Below are positions 1 to 9,429 of a stretch of DNA of 64,000 nucleotides, in pieces; within the stretch, counting starts at the first letter, position 1; each line of letters begins with the position of its first letter. Made by a program: the position numbers and the translations under genes. The notes under the pieces are model-generated. The model was not told the DNA's origin. It ran no database searches and saw only the letters and a list, made by a program, of their open reading frames with translations. The stretch is taken from positions 248,001-312,000 of the forward strand of contig NZ_SOBH01000002.1 of the NCBI RefSeq assembly GCF_004365635.1, read 5' to 3'. Source of the DNA: Litoreibacter halocynthiae (GTDB taxonomy: Bacteria; Pseudomonadota; Alphaproteobacteria; Rhodobacterales; Rhodobacteraceae).

Positions 1-1164
1 ATGTATACCGCCGTCTCCCTGCTCTTCGTTGTCGGGGTTGCCGCCTTGATGGTTTTGGTGGGGCTGTCACCCGCCCTTGGCGCTTTCCTTGCCGGAGTGG
101 TGCTGGCCAACAGCGAATTCCGCCACGAACTGGCCGCGGATATCGAGCCGTTCAAAGGCCTGTTGCTGGGCCTGTTCTTCATCACCGTCGGCGCAGGGAT
201 CAATTTCGAAACACTCCTGAGCGCGCCATTTGTGATCCTTGGACTGACCCTTGGCATGATGGCAATCAAGGCAAGTGTGCTTTTTGTGCTGGCGATCCTA
301 TTCAAGATCAAAGGCCGCGATCGGATGCTATTCACCCTCGGTCTGGCGCAGGCGGGCGAGTTCGGCTTCGTGCTGACCAGTTTCACCGTGCAGCAAAACG
401 TGCTTCCGACAGAAATGTCGGAAACCCTGCTTCTGGTCATTGCCCTGTCGATGCTGCTGACGCCACTGCTGTTCATCGCCTATGACAAGCTCCAGCACCG
501 TTTTCTGGAGCAAAGCGAGGCCGTGCCCCATGACGATATCGACGACCAACAACCGATTATCATCGCCGGTATTGGCCGCTTCGGGCAGGTGGTGAACCGG
601 TTGCTGCAAAGCTCCGGCTTTCAAACCACGGTTCTGGACCACGACCTGCCGCTAATCCAGTTGATGCGGCGGTTCGGCTTCAAAGGCTATTTCGGCGACC
701 CGACACGCCCTGAAATGCTGCACGCCGCCGGACTGGCCGAAGCCAAGGTCTTGGTGGTGGCACTGGACGACCCGAAAGCCGCCGTCAAAATCGTGGCCTT
801 TGCCCGCAAGGAGCGCCCCGATCTGATCATCATCGCCCGCGCCCGTGACCGTGTGCATGTGTTCGAGCTCTACAAAGCAGGCGCGGACAAGATCGTGCGC
901 GAGATGTTCGACAGCTCGCTGCGGGCGGGCCGCTACGTGCTGGAAGGCATGGGCCTGACCGAGCATGACGCCCACGAGCAGGAGGTCGCCTTCTTCCGCA
1001 TGGACCGTCACGCCATGTCGGACCTTGCCGATCTTTGGGACCCGAATATCCCCGTCAGCGAGAACGAGGCCTATCTGGAGCGCGCCAAAGCCTTGAACCG
1101 CGATCTGGAGGTCGAGCTTCTCGCGAAACTGACCAAGCCGCAGGCGGTCGACGCCGCAGAGTAG
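1..1164 (+). CDS. KefB/KefC-like cation:proton antiporter (CPA2), C-terminal part, cut by window edge
   Basis: Inner-membrane monovalent cation:proton antiporter of the CPA2 family. The visible 387 residues hold the last membrane helices of the antiporter domain (about residues 1-160, with the family-typical VGLSPALGAFLAGVVLA segment) and a cytosolic TrkA-N/RCK nucleotide-binding domain from about residue 185, whose Rossmann motif is GIGRFG. Full family members have about 600 residues, so roughly the first 200 lie outside the window; the ATG at base 1 is an internal Met, not a start. Such proteins usually exchange K+ for H+ under control of NAD(H) or glutathione adducts; the ion is not deducible here. 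It ends 10 bases before the stop of convergent cobT. Confidence 0.85.
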   Translation: MYTAVSLLFVVGVAALMVLVGLSPALGAFLAGVVLANSEFRHELAADIEPFKGLLLGLFFITVGAGINFETLLSAPFVILGLTLGMMAIKASVLFVLAILFKIKGRDRMLFTLGLAQAGEFGFVLTSFTVQQNVLPTEMSETLLLVIALSMLLTPLLFIAYDKLQHRFLEQSEAVPHDDIDDQQPIIIAGIGRFGQVVNRLLQSSGFQTTVLDHDLPLIQLMRRFGFKGYFGDPTRPEMLHAAGLAEAKVLVVALDDPKAAVKIVAFARKERPDLIIIARARDRVHVFELYKAGADKIVREMFDSSLRAGRYVLEGMGLTEHDAHEQEVAFFRMDRHAMSDLADLWDPNIPVSENEAYLERAKALNRDLEVELLAKLTKPQAVDAAE

Positions 1165-1173
1165 GCAGAGTAA

Positions 1174-2181
1174 TCAGCCGTCGCTGACACCCGCTTCGGC
1201 AAAGGTGGCCATACCGGAATGGCAGGCCACCGCCGCCTTCAACACCCCGATCGCCGCCGCTCCGCCGGAGCCTTCGCCAAGGCGCAGTCCCAGTGACAGC
1301 AGCGGCTCTTTTCCAAGTGCGTCGAGCAATTTGCCATGCGCGCCCTCTGCCGACAAATGCCCCGCGACGCAGTGATCCAGCGCACCTGCGCGTGACTTCT
1401 CCAACACAGACGCAGCCGCGGTGCAGATAAAGCCATCCAGAATAACCGGAATACCATACGCTCGCGCTGCCGCAATCGCCCCCGCCATCGCCGCCAGCTC
1501 GCGCCCGCCCAAACAGCGCAACACCTCCAGCGGCGCGCGCGCGGCATGCAAGGCCAACCCCTCATCCACAACCCGTGCCTTGTTGGCGAGACCTGCATCA
1601 TCAACGCCCGTGCCTCGCCCGACCCAATCCGCCCCTGCACCGCCAAATAACGCAGCCCCCAAGGCCGCGCCTGCGGTCGTGTTGCCGATGCCCATCTCGC
1701 CGGTCACCAAAAGGTCAGCCGATGGGTCCACAGCGTCCCACCCTGTTTGCAAAGCCGCGACGCAGTCTGCTTCGCTCATCGCGGCCTCTTGGGTGAAATC
1801 CGCAGTCGGATTGTCCAAATCCAGCGCATGCACATCCATCTTTGCACCGAAGGCTTTGGCCAACTGGTTGATCGCCGCGCCTCCATGCTTGAAATTCGCC
1901 ACCATCTGAACGGTCACTTCGGGCGGGAACACAGAGACTCCTTGCGCGCAAACTCCGTGGTTGCCAGCAAAAATGACGATCTGCGGGGCCTCCAGCGTGG
2001 GACGGTTCGTGCCACGCCAGCCAGCGTACCAGATTGCCAGATCCTCTAGCCGCCCCAATGCGCCAGGTGGCTTGGTCAACTGGCCGTTTCGCGCCTCGGC
2101 ACCCTCACGCGCCTTGGCATCTGTCTCTGGTGCTTGCGCCAGAATGGCCTCGAAGTCTGATAGGGTGGAAAACTGGGCCAT
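1174..2181 (-). CDS. cobT: Nicotinate-nucleotide--dimethylbenzimidazole phosphoribosyltransferase CobT
   Basis: Cytosolic enzyme of the nucleotide-loop step of cobalamin synthesis: it transfers ribose phosphate from nicotinate mononucleotide to 5,6-dimethylbenzimidazole, giving alpha-ribazole phosphate. The 335-residue length fits the family. Visible signatures are [11 protein letters not shown] (36-46), FAGNHGV (71-77), GEMGIGNTT (161-169) and the C-terminal [10 protein letters not shown], in which E303 corresponds to the catalytic glutamate. The start at MAQFSTL is chosen because the open frame upstream (up to 2241) encodes a Cys-rich stretch unlike the family. Divergent from cobS, with 80 bases between the starts. 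The intergenic gap is too short for a cobalamin riboswitch. Confidence 0.93.
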   Translation of the reverse strand: MAQFSTLSDFEAILAQAPETDAKAREGAEARNGQLTKPPGALGRLEDLAIWYAGWRGTNRPTLEAPQIVIFAGNHGVCAQGVSVFPPEVTVQMVANFKHGGAAINQLAKAFGAKMDVHALDLDNPTADFTQEAAMSEADCVAALQTGWDAVDPSADLLVTGEMGIGNTTAGAALGAALFGGAGADWVGRGTGVDDAGLANKARVVDEGLALHAARAPLEVLRCLGGRELAAMAGAIAAARAYGIPVILDGFICTAAASVLEKSRAGALDHCVAGHLSAEGAHGKLLDALGKEPLLSLGLRLGEGSGGAAAIGVLKAAVACHSGMATFAEAGVSDG

Positions 2182-2261
2182 GGGCTGCTCGCAATTGAAA
2201 TACATGTTGCTTCTGTTTACCCCTGACAGGCACAGACACAAGTAGATGGCGACGTCACCTT

Positions 2262-3032
2262 ATGGACAATTCCGACACGACCCCCGCAAAAGCTGAAGAT
2301 ATCTGGGTGGCCCTTGGCCTGTTGACCCGCTTGCCCCTGCCACAACGGGAGTGGAACGGAACCCGCGGTGCGGCCAAAGCCGCGTGGGCCTATCCCGTGG
2401 CGGGGCTGGTTGTCGGCCTGTTGGCATGCGCCCTTGGGGCCGTTCTGACCCGCTTCAGCCTGCCCGCCGGTATGACCGCCGCCGCCATTTTACTGGCGCT
2501 CTCGCTTCTCACAGGTGCGATGCATGAAGACGGGCTGGCCGACGCCGCCGACGGGCTGTGGGGCGGCAACACTCCCGAGCGCCGCTTGCACATCATGAAG
2601 GACAGCCATATCGGCGCATACGGGGTCATCGCATTGATCACTGGCTTCGCCCTACGCTGGAGCGCGCTCGCAGCACTCCTAACCGCCGGATGGCTGTGGA
2701 CGCCTGTCCTTGTGGCCGCGATCACCTCGCGCGCCGCGATGGCCTATGTGATGGATGCCCTTCCCAACGCGCGCAGCTCGGGGCTCTCCAGCCTGACCGG
2801 TCGCCCCGGAAAGCCCGCAACGCGCATAGCCGCCGGCATCACAGCGGTGGCAGTCTTGCTTGGTTTCGGCTTCTCCGGCTTATGGTTGCTGGCGGTCGCC
2901 ATCTTGACCCCGTTCCTCTGCGCCACAGTCGCGCGGCACAAAATCGGCGGCCAAACCGGAGACATCCTCGGAGCCACGCAACAAGCCACAGAAATCACGG
3001 TCCTCGGCACGATTTGCGTGCTGCTCTTGTAG
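2262..3032 (+). CDS. cobS: Adenosylcobinamide-GDP ribazoletransferase CobS (cobalamin synthase)
   Basis: Integral membrane enzyme joining adenosylcobinamide-GDP to alpha-ribazole (phosphate), the last condensation in cobalamin synthesis, using the product of the divergent neighbour cobT. It has 256 residues with several hydrophobic segments and the family motif HEDGLADAADGLWGG at about residues 88-102, an acidic metal-binding signature. The start MDNSDTTP is the only suitable ATG before the conserved GLLTRLPLP segment. The methylmalonyl-CoA mutase at 22.9-25.0 kb is a B12 user in the same window. Confidence 0.93.
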   Translation: MDNSDTTPAKAEDIWVALGLLTRLPLPQREWNGTRGAAKAAWAYPVAGLVVGLLACALGAVLTRFSLPAGMTAAAILLALSLLTGAMHEDGLADAADGLWGGNTPERRLHIMKDSHIGAYGVIALITGFALRWSALAALLTAGWLWTPVLVAAITSRAAMAYVMDALPNARSSGLSSLTGRPGKPATRIAAGITAVAVLLGFGFSGLWLLAVAILTPFLCATVARHKIGGQTGDILGATQQATEITVLGTICVLLL

Positions 3033-3081
3033 TTTCCATTTGGTGAAAAATACTCTGGGGGTCTGGGGGCAAAGCCCCCAG
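3032..3081. repeat. Intergenic repeat, copy 1 (inverted), with GC-rich hairpin
   Basis: Just after the cobS stop, the complement reads AGTATTTTTCACCAAATGGA, closely matching a segment at 41604-41628 and more weakly one at 62693-62716. It continues into a perfect hairpin: CTGGGGGC (3063-3070), loop AAA, GCCCCCAG (3074-3081). The hairpin may help end cobS transcription, though no T-run follows on the plus strand. Short intergenic repeats of this look are common in Rhodobacteraceae (from memory). Confidence 0.5.
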
Positions 3082-3110
3082 CCGGTCGCCACGTGATCCA
3101 AGTGGTGAAA

Positions 3111-3149
3111 TAGAAAAAGCCGCGCACCAAATAATTGGCGCACGGCTTT
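3111..3149 (-). terminator. Rho-independent terminator of carD
   Basis: On the minus strand a 13-bp stem (AAAGCCGTGCGCC with GGTGCGCGGCTTT, two G-U pairs) encloses an 8-base loop (AATTATTT) and runs into a T-rich tract, 20 bases after the carD stop. The arms are at 3116-3128 and 3137-3149. Confidence 0.8.
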
Positions 3150-3170
3150 CAAATTCACATCCGCAAAGCT

Positions 3171-3680
3171 TTAAGCGGCGGTGCGGCTCACCAGCACATC
3201 GTCGATTTCCTTCATCGCCGACGGCTCGTCATTGCCTTGCACAACGGCAATCTCGCGGGTCAGACGCTCCAGAGCGGCTTCATACAGCTGACGCTCGGAA
3301 TAGCTCTGCTCGCGCTGGTCGCCATGACGGTGCAGGTCGCGCACCACTTCGGCAATCGCGATCAGATCGCCGGAATTGATCTTCTGTTCATATTCCTGCG
3401 CACGGCGCGACCACATCGCGCGTTTCACACGGGCTTTACCCTTCAGCGTCTTGAACGCCTGCCCGACCAAATCAGGCGAGGACAAAGGGCGCATGCCGAC
3501 TTCCACTGCTTTATGCGTCGGAACGCGCAGGGTCATCTTGTCCTTCTCGAATGCCACAACAAACAGTTCCAGCTCGATTCCGGCCACTTCCTGCGTCTCG
3601 ACATTGACGATTTTACCGACCCCATGTGCTGGGTATACGACGAATTCGTTAGGGCTAAAGTCTTGTTTTTTCTTGCTCAT
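3171..3680 (-). CDS. carD: CarD-family RNA polymerase-binding transcription regulator
   Basis: CarD/CdnL proteins bind the RNA polymerase beta subunit and stabilise open promoter complexes, notably at rRNA promoters. The 169 residues contain the N-terminal Tudor-like RNAP-interacting domain (from about residue 11, FVVYPAHGVGKIV) and a helical C-terminal DNA-binding part (about 65-165), as in alphaproteobacterial members. The start is supported by an AAGGGGAG ribosome-binding site about 9 bases upstream. Monocistronic: its own terminator follows, and fdxA upstream is separated by 256 bases. Confidence 0.92.
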   Translation of the reverse strand: MSKKKQDFSPNEFVVYPAHGVGKIVNVETQEVAGIELELFVVAFEKDKMTLRVPTHKAVEVGMRPLSSPDLVGQAFKTLKGKARVKRAMWSRRAQEYEQKINSGDLIAIAEVVRDLHRHGDQREQSYSERQLYEAALERLTREIAVVQGNDEPSAMKEIDDVLVSRTAA

Positions 3681-3936
3681 ATATATCGGCTCCCCTTGGG
3701 AAGCCCCTTTCTTACACCGCGAAAAAGACGGGCCTGAGAAGCATCTCAGGTCAATCCAATGTCATGTCTGGTTTGCGACGTGGGTATGTGTCCGGCCACC
3801 ACGTCAGTCATCCTTAAGGGGAATCATATCACAAAAATGGAACATTCTAAAGCCTTGCCGCGAAAGTGCCGCGCCAAGCCTTTGTTTACAGAGCAATTGC
3901 GCCGTGCTCTCCGCAGCGCAAAGGGTCGAATCGACC

Positions 3937-4275
3937 TCAGCCGCCCTCGCCGGGCTTCTCGGAGAAGTATTTCTCCAGCTTACCTTCCTCACCGTCGCGC
4001 TCTTCTGCTTCGGGAAGTTGCTCTTTCTTGGTGATGATAACCGGCCAAAGCTCCGAATACTTGCGGTTGAACTCGACCCATTTCTCCATATCCGGTTCGG
4101 TATCCGGACGGATGGCATCCGCGGGGCATTCAGGTTCGCACACACCACAGTCAATGCATTCGTCAGGATGGATCACCAACATGTTCTCGCCCTCGTAGAA
4201 ACAATCCACGGGGCAAACTTCAACACAATCGGTGTATTTGCAGGCGATGCAGGCGTCGTTGACGATATAGGTCAT
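3937..4275 (-). CDS. fdxA: FdxA-type seven-iron ferredoxin
   Basis: Small electron carrier with one 3Fe-4S and one 4Fe-4S cluster. Of 112 residues, the first 60 carry the cysteines: C9, C12, C17, C21 (CxxCxxxxCxxxCP) and C40, C43, C46, C50 (CxxCxxCxxxCP). The roughly 50-residue acidic C-terminal tail ([16 protein letters not shown]) is typical of alphaproteobacterial FdxA. It is the last gene of a minus-strand run: helicase, S4 protein, fdxA. The gap to the S4 gene is 51 bases. The electron partner is not deducible from the sequence. Confidence 0.92.
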   Translation of the reverse strand: MTYIVNDACIACKYTDCVEVCPVDCFYEGENMLVIHPDECIDCGVCEPECPADAIRPDTEPDMEKWVEFNRKYSELWPVIITKKEQLPEAEERDGEEGKLEKYFSEKPGEGG

Positions 4276-4326
4276 GGGCGGTGTCCGATTTTTCTTATCG
4301 CGTTTGTCCTAGTCCCGACTGAGCGA

Positions 4327-4704
4327 TCATTCAAGACCACGATCCCGTGAAAGGTCCAGACTGCGGCGATCTTTCTTGGTCGGGCGCCCTCCGACACGGT
4401 CCGCGCCCGGCCCTTTGGGCTTTTTCTCCTGGTCCGGAGTTTTGTCCAGATAAAGCGCCTGAGCCTCCGGTGCAGGCCCTCGACGCACGCCACAGTCAAG
4501 GATTTCGACAACTCTGATCTGGCTGCCTTGCGGAAAGGTCAGGGTATCCCCTGCCCCGACTTTCGATGCGGCTTTATCAACCTTAGTCGCGTTAACCCGC
4601 ACATGCCCGCCGCTCACCTGCTTGGCCGCCAGCGTGCGCGTCTTGAAAAAACGCGCATGCCAAAGCCACTTGTCGAGGCGGATTTTTGCGCTGCCCCCGG
4701 TCAG
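4327..4704 (-). CDS. S4-domain RNA-binding protein (HslR-like), apparent CTG start
   Basis: Small basic RNA-binding protein of the HslR/Hsp15 type, a family that in E. coli acts on stalled 50S subunits. The S4 domain is clear: RLDKWLWHARFFKTRT (residues 9-24) and VSGGHVRVNATK, followed by a Lys/Arg-rich tail. The essential RLDKWLW block lies upstream of the first canonical start (GTG at 4617). Between it and the in-frame TAA inside the helicase end there is no ATG, GTG or TTG. The best start is CTG at 4704-4702, overlapping the helicase stop as CTGA, the usual geometry of translational coupling (ATGA/GTGA). This gives 125 residues, the usual family length. Confidence 0.8.
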   Translation of the reverse strand: MTGGSAKIRLDKWLWHARFFKTRTLAAKQVSGGHVRVNATKVDKAASKVGAGDTLTFPQGSQIRVVEILDCGVRRGPAPEAQALYLDKTPDQEKKPKGPGADRVGGRPTKKDRRSLDLSRDRGLE

Positions 4705-7505
4705 TCTTTTTTCAGCCCCATAAGGGCTGCTGCAAACGGGTTATCAGGATCAATGGCTTTCTCCTTTTTAGGCGGTCGGGCCTGATAGGTTTGCGCCTTG
4801 TTGTCACGACGCGGGCCACCTTTTCCTTTGGGCTTGCCACCAGCCTTGGGCTTACCACGCGCGTCACCTTGCGGACGACCACCGCCTTCACGCGGTTTTC
4901 GGGCCCCGAAGCCACCCCATGTAAAGGTGTAGAAAACTTCCATCTCTGGTGCTTCGGTGGATGGAGCCGCAGCTTCCGGCACCTCAATCGGTGCCTCTGC
5001 AGGAGGCATTTCCGATGGCGTGGTATCCGGTGCCTCGACAGGTGGCTCGGACGGGGTCTCGTCGGGTTGCTGCACAGGGGTTTCCTGTGGTGGCGTTGCC
5101 GGTGTTTCCTCAGGGGTCGCAGACGCCTTCACTTTCGCGCGCTCACCCTTCTCGGCCTTGTAGCCAAGACCACCCATCAGATTTGCGAACTGCTCCAGCG
5201 TCATGCCTGTGATCGACAGCATGTCGGCCTTGGCCTCGAACCCGCCGCGGCTGTTCTCGGCGCGTAGCTGGTCCGCAAGGCGTTCCAGCATATCAATGCG
5301 GATCGCGCGATCGCCAGCAAGGCGGTAGCCCGCTTGGGTGTAATATCCGTCAGGCGCGTCCTTGACGGCAGGTACGGTGACCAGACCGGGAGGCGGCGAT
5401 TCAGGGAACTCAGGCAGATCTTTTTGCAGCGACCAGAGAACCAGACGCAGGCGTGTCGGCGCGGGTTTCAGCAGCAACGGCATGAAGATGGTAAACTGAC
5501 CAAACCGGATGCCATGCTTGCGCAACGCGCCGCGTGCGTCTTGGTCCAGCGCTTTCACGTCATTGGCGACGGACTCGCGGGTCAACACACCCAAGGCTTC
5601 CGTCATCTGGAATGCAAAGCCCTTGGCAAGCCCAGTCAACGTCTCGTCATTCGACAAGGCCATCATCGGCTCGAACGCGGCAGAAATCTTGCGGTCGATG
5701 AAGTGTTGCAGGCGGCGTTTGACCTTCTCGGCCACATCCGCACCGGCTTCCTCATCCACGAAGGCTTCGACTTCCGGCTTCAAAGCGCTTGCACCTTTAA
5801 CCAATTTGCCAACGGCCATCTCGCCCCACATCAGGCCACCTTGCTCGGTGAAATCCATCTCGGTGTCGGGCGCGTTGTAGAACTTGTCCGCGCGCAGGTT
5901 GAAATGCGGTGTCAGGGCCGCTAGAGCCGCTTGGCGCAACATTTTCGCCTCGTCGGGGCTGGAGGTTTGATCCTGCCGAAACCGGAACCCGTCAAGACGG
6001 CCGATCATTTCGCCCTCAACCGTCACTTCACCCTTGTCGTTCACGTCAGCCACGAGGCTCTCCTTCTGCTTCAACCGCCGCAGCAACACAGATGTGCGCC
6101 GGTCGACAAATCTTTGCGTCAGCGCCCCGTGAAGGGCATCCGACAGGCGGTCTTCTACAGCACGGGTTTCCCCGCGCCAATCGGTTTCGTCCTGCACCCA
6201 GCCTTTGCGCTGCGCCACATAAGTCCAGGTACGGATATAGGCCAGGCGTTTGGACAGTGTATCGATGTCACCATCTGTGCGGTCGATACGGGCAATCTGG
6301 CGTTCCATATAGTCGCGCGGCACCTGCCCCTTGTCGTGCAGATAGCCGAAAATCACCTCCAGAAGCGCGGCGTGCTCCCCCTGGCTTATACCGCGAAAAT
6401 CAGGGATGCGGCAGACGTCCCAGAGCAATTTGACGTCATGCGGCGTGGATACGCGCGCATCGACCTCCGTCACTTCGCGCAGGGATTTCAGTGCAACGAC
6501 ATCGTCGGCATCGCGCGCACGGCTTAGCCAGTCGTCATCCGTGCGCATCTCGAGGCTTTGCAACAAACGACCGATGGAGCCGTATTCAAGCCGGTCATTG
6601 CGCCATTGCAACTTCTTGATCGGAGTAAAGCGGGCCGAGGTGACGGCGTCCACCACCTCCACCTCCAAATCCGGTGCCTCACCGGTCACGCCGAAGGTGC
6701 CGGGCTGCATATAGCGCCCTGCCCGCCCCGCGATCTGGGCCAGTTCATTGGGCATCAGGCGGCGCATCCTGCGTCCGTCGAATTTCGACAGAGCGGAGAA
6801 CGCCACGTGGCTCACATCCAGATTAAGCCCCATCCCGATCGCGTCGGTTGCCACAAGGTAGTCCACATCGCCGTTTTGGTACATTTCGACCTGTGCATTG
6901 CGTGTGCGCGGGGAAAGCGCGCCCATCACCACAGCACAACCGCCCTTCTGGCGGCGGATCAGCTCTGCAATCGCATACACATTTTCAACAGAAAACCCGA
7001 CGATTGCGCTGCGGGGCTTCAATCTGCTTATCTTTTTCGAACCTGTGTAGGTTAATTCGCTAAATCGCTCCCGCCGCATGAACTGCGCCTTGGGTTCCAG
7101 CGCTGCGATGGCGCTTTTCATCGTGTCGGAGCCCATAAACAGCGTCTCGTGCAACCCGCGCGACCGCAAAAGCCGGTCGGTAAAGACGTGGCCTCGCTCT
7201 GGATCGGCACAAAGCTGGATTTCGTCGACCGCCAGAAAATCTGCACCCATACCTTCGGGCATGGCCTCGACGGTGCAGACCCAATAGGCCGCACGATCTG
7301 GAACGATGCGTTCCTCACCGGTGATCAACGCCACCACGGACGGGCCACGCAGGGCGACGATCTTGTCATAGACCTCGCGCGCCAAAAGGCGCAGCGGCAG
7401 ACCGATAATGCCGGTGCGGTGGGCCAGCATCCGTTCTATCGCGTAATGGGTTTTGCCGGTGTTGGTCGGGCCAAGAACCGCCGTGATGCGTGCCTGTTGG
7501 CTCAT
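4701..7505 (-). CDS. Suv3-like ATP-dependent RNA/DNA helicase
   Basis: Superfamily 2 helicase of 934 residues related to mitochondrial SUV3, a family widespread in alphaproteobacteria. Visible motifs: Walker A GPTNTGKT (12-19), DEIQ (94-97, motif II), a motif VI-like QIAGRAGR near residue 260, and TDAIGMGLNLD (motif V). A long all-helical middle part follows, then a Pro/Glu-rich linker and a basic Gly/Lys-rich tail (last about 90 residues) likely to bind nucleic acid. The substrate is inferred to be RNA. It heads the helicase / S4 / fdxA run and shares its stop codon bases with the downstream S4 gene. Confidence 0.9.
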   Translation of the reverse strand: MSQQARITAVLGPTNTGKTHYAIERMLAHRTGIIGLPLRLLAREVYDKIVALRGPSVVALITGEERIVPDRAAYWVCTVEAMPEGMGADFLAVDEIQLCADPERGHVFTDRLLRSRGLHETLFMGSDTMKSAIAALEPKAQFMRRERFSELTYTGSKKISRLKPRSAIVGFSVENVYAIAELIRRQKGGCAVVMGALSPRTRNAQVEMYQNGDVDYLVATDAIGMGLNLDVSHVAFSALSKFDGRRMRRLMPNELAQIAGRAGRYMQPGTFGVTGEAPDLEVEVVDAVTSARFTPIKKLQWRNDRLEYGSIGRLLQSLEMRTDDDWLSRARDADDVVALKSLREVTEVDARVSTPHDVKLLWDVCRIPDFRGISQGEHAALLEVIFGYLHDKGQVPRDYMERQIARIDRTDGDIDTLSKRLAYIRTWTYVAQRKGWVQDETDWRGETRAVEDRLSDALHGALTQRFVDRRTSVLLRRLKQKESLVADVNDKGEVTVEGEMIGRLDGFRFRQDQTSSPDEAKMLRQAALAALTPHFNLRADKFYNAPDTEMDFTEQGGLMWGEMAVGKLVKGASALKPEVEAFVDEEAGADVAEKVKRRLQHFIDRKISAAFEPMMALSNDETLTGLAKGFAFQMTEALGVLTRESVANDVKALDQDARGALRKHGIRFGQFTIFMPLLLKPAPTRLRLVLWSLQKDLPEFPESPPPGLVTVPAVKDAPDGYYTQAGYRLAGDRAIRIDMLERLADQLRAENSRGGFEAKADMLSITGMTLEQFANLMGGLGYKAEKGERAKVKASATPEETPATPPQETPVQQPDETPSEPPVEAPDTTPSEMPPAEAPIEVPEAAAPSTEAPEMEVFYTFTWGGFGARKPREGGGRPQGDARGKPKAGGKPKGKGGPRRDNKAQTYQARPPKKEKAIDPDNPFAAALMGLKKD

Positions 7506-7554
7506 ATCTGGCCCTTAGTGTTCGGGGGCCGGAACGCGCCGGCCAGCCGTATTT

Positions 7555-8115
7555 TCAGACGTCTTGGCCGGAAACCGTTTTCTCCAACCGCTCGATGGCT
7601 TCCTTTAAGCCCTCGCGATGGGGATGTATAGCGGCGGCGGCCTTGTAGGCGGCAAGCGCATCCTCTTCCCGCTCAAGCTCCTCAAGAATGCGGCCAAGCC
7701 CTTGCAACGCCGCGAAATGGCGCGGGTTCAGTGCCAGCGTGCGCTGGATGTCGGCGATGGACAGGCCGAACTCCTCTGCATTGAAGAACGCGGTGGCGCG
7801 GGCATTCCACCCTTCGGCGAAATCCGGCGCATGATCGGTCAAGGCCGTTAGATGCTCTATCGCCTTGGCGAAATCGCCTTTCTCCATGGCGTTGCGTCCA
7901 CGGCGTAGAAGTAAATCCATCGACGCAGAACCTGAGCGCGACCATTCCCGCCATATCTGCCGCTCGACCTTTTCCCAATCTTCCAGATCAGGTTGGGCAA
8001 GTTCGGCATACAGGCCGTCCAGCTTCGACTCTTCCGCCACACTTGGCAGGGCAAAGCACGAAACCGACAGAAATGCCGTAACGAAAATATTGAGGAGTGT
8101 GCTTGAAACTTTCAT
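7555..8115 (-). CDS. Exported TPR protein
   Basis: The 186 residues comprise an N-terminal signal peptide (about 1-28, MKVSSTLLNIFVTAFLSV) followed by three tetratricopeptide repeats (about residues 60-165, with GDFAKAIEHLTALTDHAPDF, AEEFGLSIADIQRTLALNP and REEDALAAYKAAAAIHP). TPRs are protein-protein scaffolds, so a periplasmic partner-binding role is inferred. The start at 8115 has AAAGG 5 bases upstream; the frame stays open further up but without signal-peptide character. It lies 49 bases upstream of the helicase start on the same strand and is divergent from the SCP2 gene. Confidence 0.85.
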   Translation of the reverse strand: MKVSSTLLNIFVTAFLSVSCFALPSVAEESKLDGLYAELAQPDLEDWEKVERQIWREWSRSGSASMDLLLRRGRNAMEKGDFAKAIEHLTALTDHAPDFAEGWNARATAFFNAEEFGLSIADIQRTLALNPRHFAALQGLGRILEELEREEDALAAYKAAAAIHPHREGLKEAIERLEKTVSGQDV

Positions 8116-8197
8116 AACGCCTTTAACTCTAGCGGGTGATCTGCAAAAATCAAAAGGCGCAGCCATCCACCACATCACTTTTTCAGGAGACCTCTTC

Positions 8198-8485
8198 ATG
8201 AGCGACGTAATTAATCAAGCCGTATCGGCCCTTGCAGGCAAAATGGACGGTGGCTTCGACGGCTCCGTAAAATTCGTGATCGAGGGCGAAGGCTCCATCA
8301 TGGTTGACGGCGACGGAGTACGCGCAGGCGACGAAGAAGCCGAATGCACGATGACCGCCGATGCGGAAACCTTCGAAGCGATACTTGATGGCGAGATGAA
8401 CCCGACCGCCGCGTTTATGTCCGGCAAGCTCTCGGTAGACGGCGATATGGGCACCGCAATGAAGCTGGGTTCGGTCCTGTCGTGA
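8198..8485 (+). CDS. SCP2 sterol-binding-domain protein
   Basis: The 95 residues form one SCP2 (sterol carrier protein 2) lipid-binding fold: VKFVIEGEGSIMVD, followed by AECTMTADAETFEAILDGEMNPTAAFMSGKLSVDGDMGTAMKL in pieces typical of the family. Bacterial stand-alone SCP2 proteins probably bind acyl lipids. CAGGAGA lies 8 bases before the ATG. Its TGA overlaps the GTG start of the lysophospholipase-like gene (GTGA), so the two are probably translationally coupled and act on related lipids (inference). Confidence 0.88.
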   Translation: MSDVINQAVSALAGKMDGGFDGSVKFVIEGEGSIMVDGDGVRAGDEEAECTMTADAETFEAILDGEMNPTAAFMSGKLSVDGDMGTAMKLGSVLS

Positions 8486-9429
8486 GCTTGACCCCTGCCC
8501 CTTTTCACGCCGACATTGCGAACGGCCCTGACGGCGGTTGCGCCTATTGGTTGACGACGTCCGACGGTGTTCGCATCCGCATCGGCGTGTGGGGTGGCGG
8601 GGATAAAGGCACAGTGCTGCTTTTCCCGGGTCGCACGGAATATATCGAAAAATACGGGCCCGCCGCGAAGGGCTTCATGGAGCGTGGCTTTTCCACGGTC
8701 GCCATCGACTGGCGTGGGCAAGGTCTGGCTGACCGCGCGCTGGACAACCGGCTGATCGGCCATGTGGACGCGTTCAACGAATACCAGACCGACATTGCTG
8801 CCGTGATGGCGGCGCTGCCAGAGTTGAACCTGCCAGAACCGATGGGCCTGCTCGGCCACTCGATGGGCGGCTGCATTGGCCTGCGCGCGTTGATCGAAGG
8901 TTTGCCCGTGGACGCGGCCGTGTTCACCGGCCCAATGTGGGGTATCGCCCTTGATCCGGTGCGCCGTAGCGCCGGATGGGCATTGTCGACCCTGACCCGT
9001 CAGACCAAGTTTGAAAAGCTTATGGCCCCCGGCACGACCGGGCAGTCTTACGTTTTGGTGCAACCGTTCGAAGACAACCTGCTCACTCGCGATGCGGCGA
9101 TGTATGAAGGCATGCGCCAGCAGCTGGAGGCGTATCCTGAATTGGCGTTAGGTGGCCCGTCATTTGCGTGGCTCAACGAAGCGCTGAAAGAATGCCGCGC
9201 TTTGTCTCTAAGCCCGACCCCGAACGTGCCAACGATCACCTTCCTTGGCACCAATGAACGGATCGTCGACGCCAAGGCGATCCACGACCGCATGGCCCGT
9301 TGGCATAACGGTGAGTTGCGTATGGTCGATGGAGCGGAGCATGAGGTGATCATGGACCTGCCTGACGTACAGGCCGAGGTTTATGACGCCACGGTCGAGC
9401 TGTTCTTGGGCGCGCTAGAGGACGCCTAA
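8482..9429 (+). CDS. Alpha/beta hydrolase, lysophospholipase-like
   Basis: Serine hydrolase of 315 residues. The nucleophile elbow GHSMGG (S127 at its centre) follows a canonical core ([15 protein letters not shown] oxyanion segment, [12 protein letters not shown]). The catalytic His is probably in the GAEHEV segment near residue 289. It resembles PldB/monoacylglycerol lipase proteins that release fatty acid from lysophospholipids or monoacylglycerols. The start is GTG, overlapping the SCP2 stop by four bases. Its stop overlaps the lolD stop by three bases, tail to tail. Confidence 0.87.
   Translation: MSLTPAPFHADIANGPDGGCAYWLTTSDGVRIRIGVWGGGDKGTVLLFPGRTEYIEKYGPAAKGFMERGFSTVAIDWRGQGLADRALDNRLIGHVDAFNEYQTDIAAVMAALPELNLPEPMGLLGHSMGGCIGLRALIEGLPVDAAVFTGPMWGIALDPVRRSAGWALSTLTRQTKFEKLMAPGTTGQSYVLVQPFEDNLLTRDAAMYEGMRQQLEAYPELALGGPSFAWLNEALKECRALSLSPTPNVPTITFLGTNERIVDAKAIHDRMARWHNGELRMVDGAEHEVIMDLPDVQAEVYDATVELFLGALEDA

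Noticed and set aside
2182-2261. Cobalamin riboswitch between cobT and cobS
   Set aside because: Only 80 bases between divergent starts, too short for the element, and no B12-box-like sequence seen.
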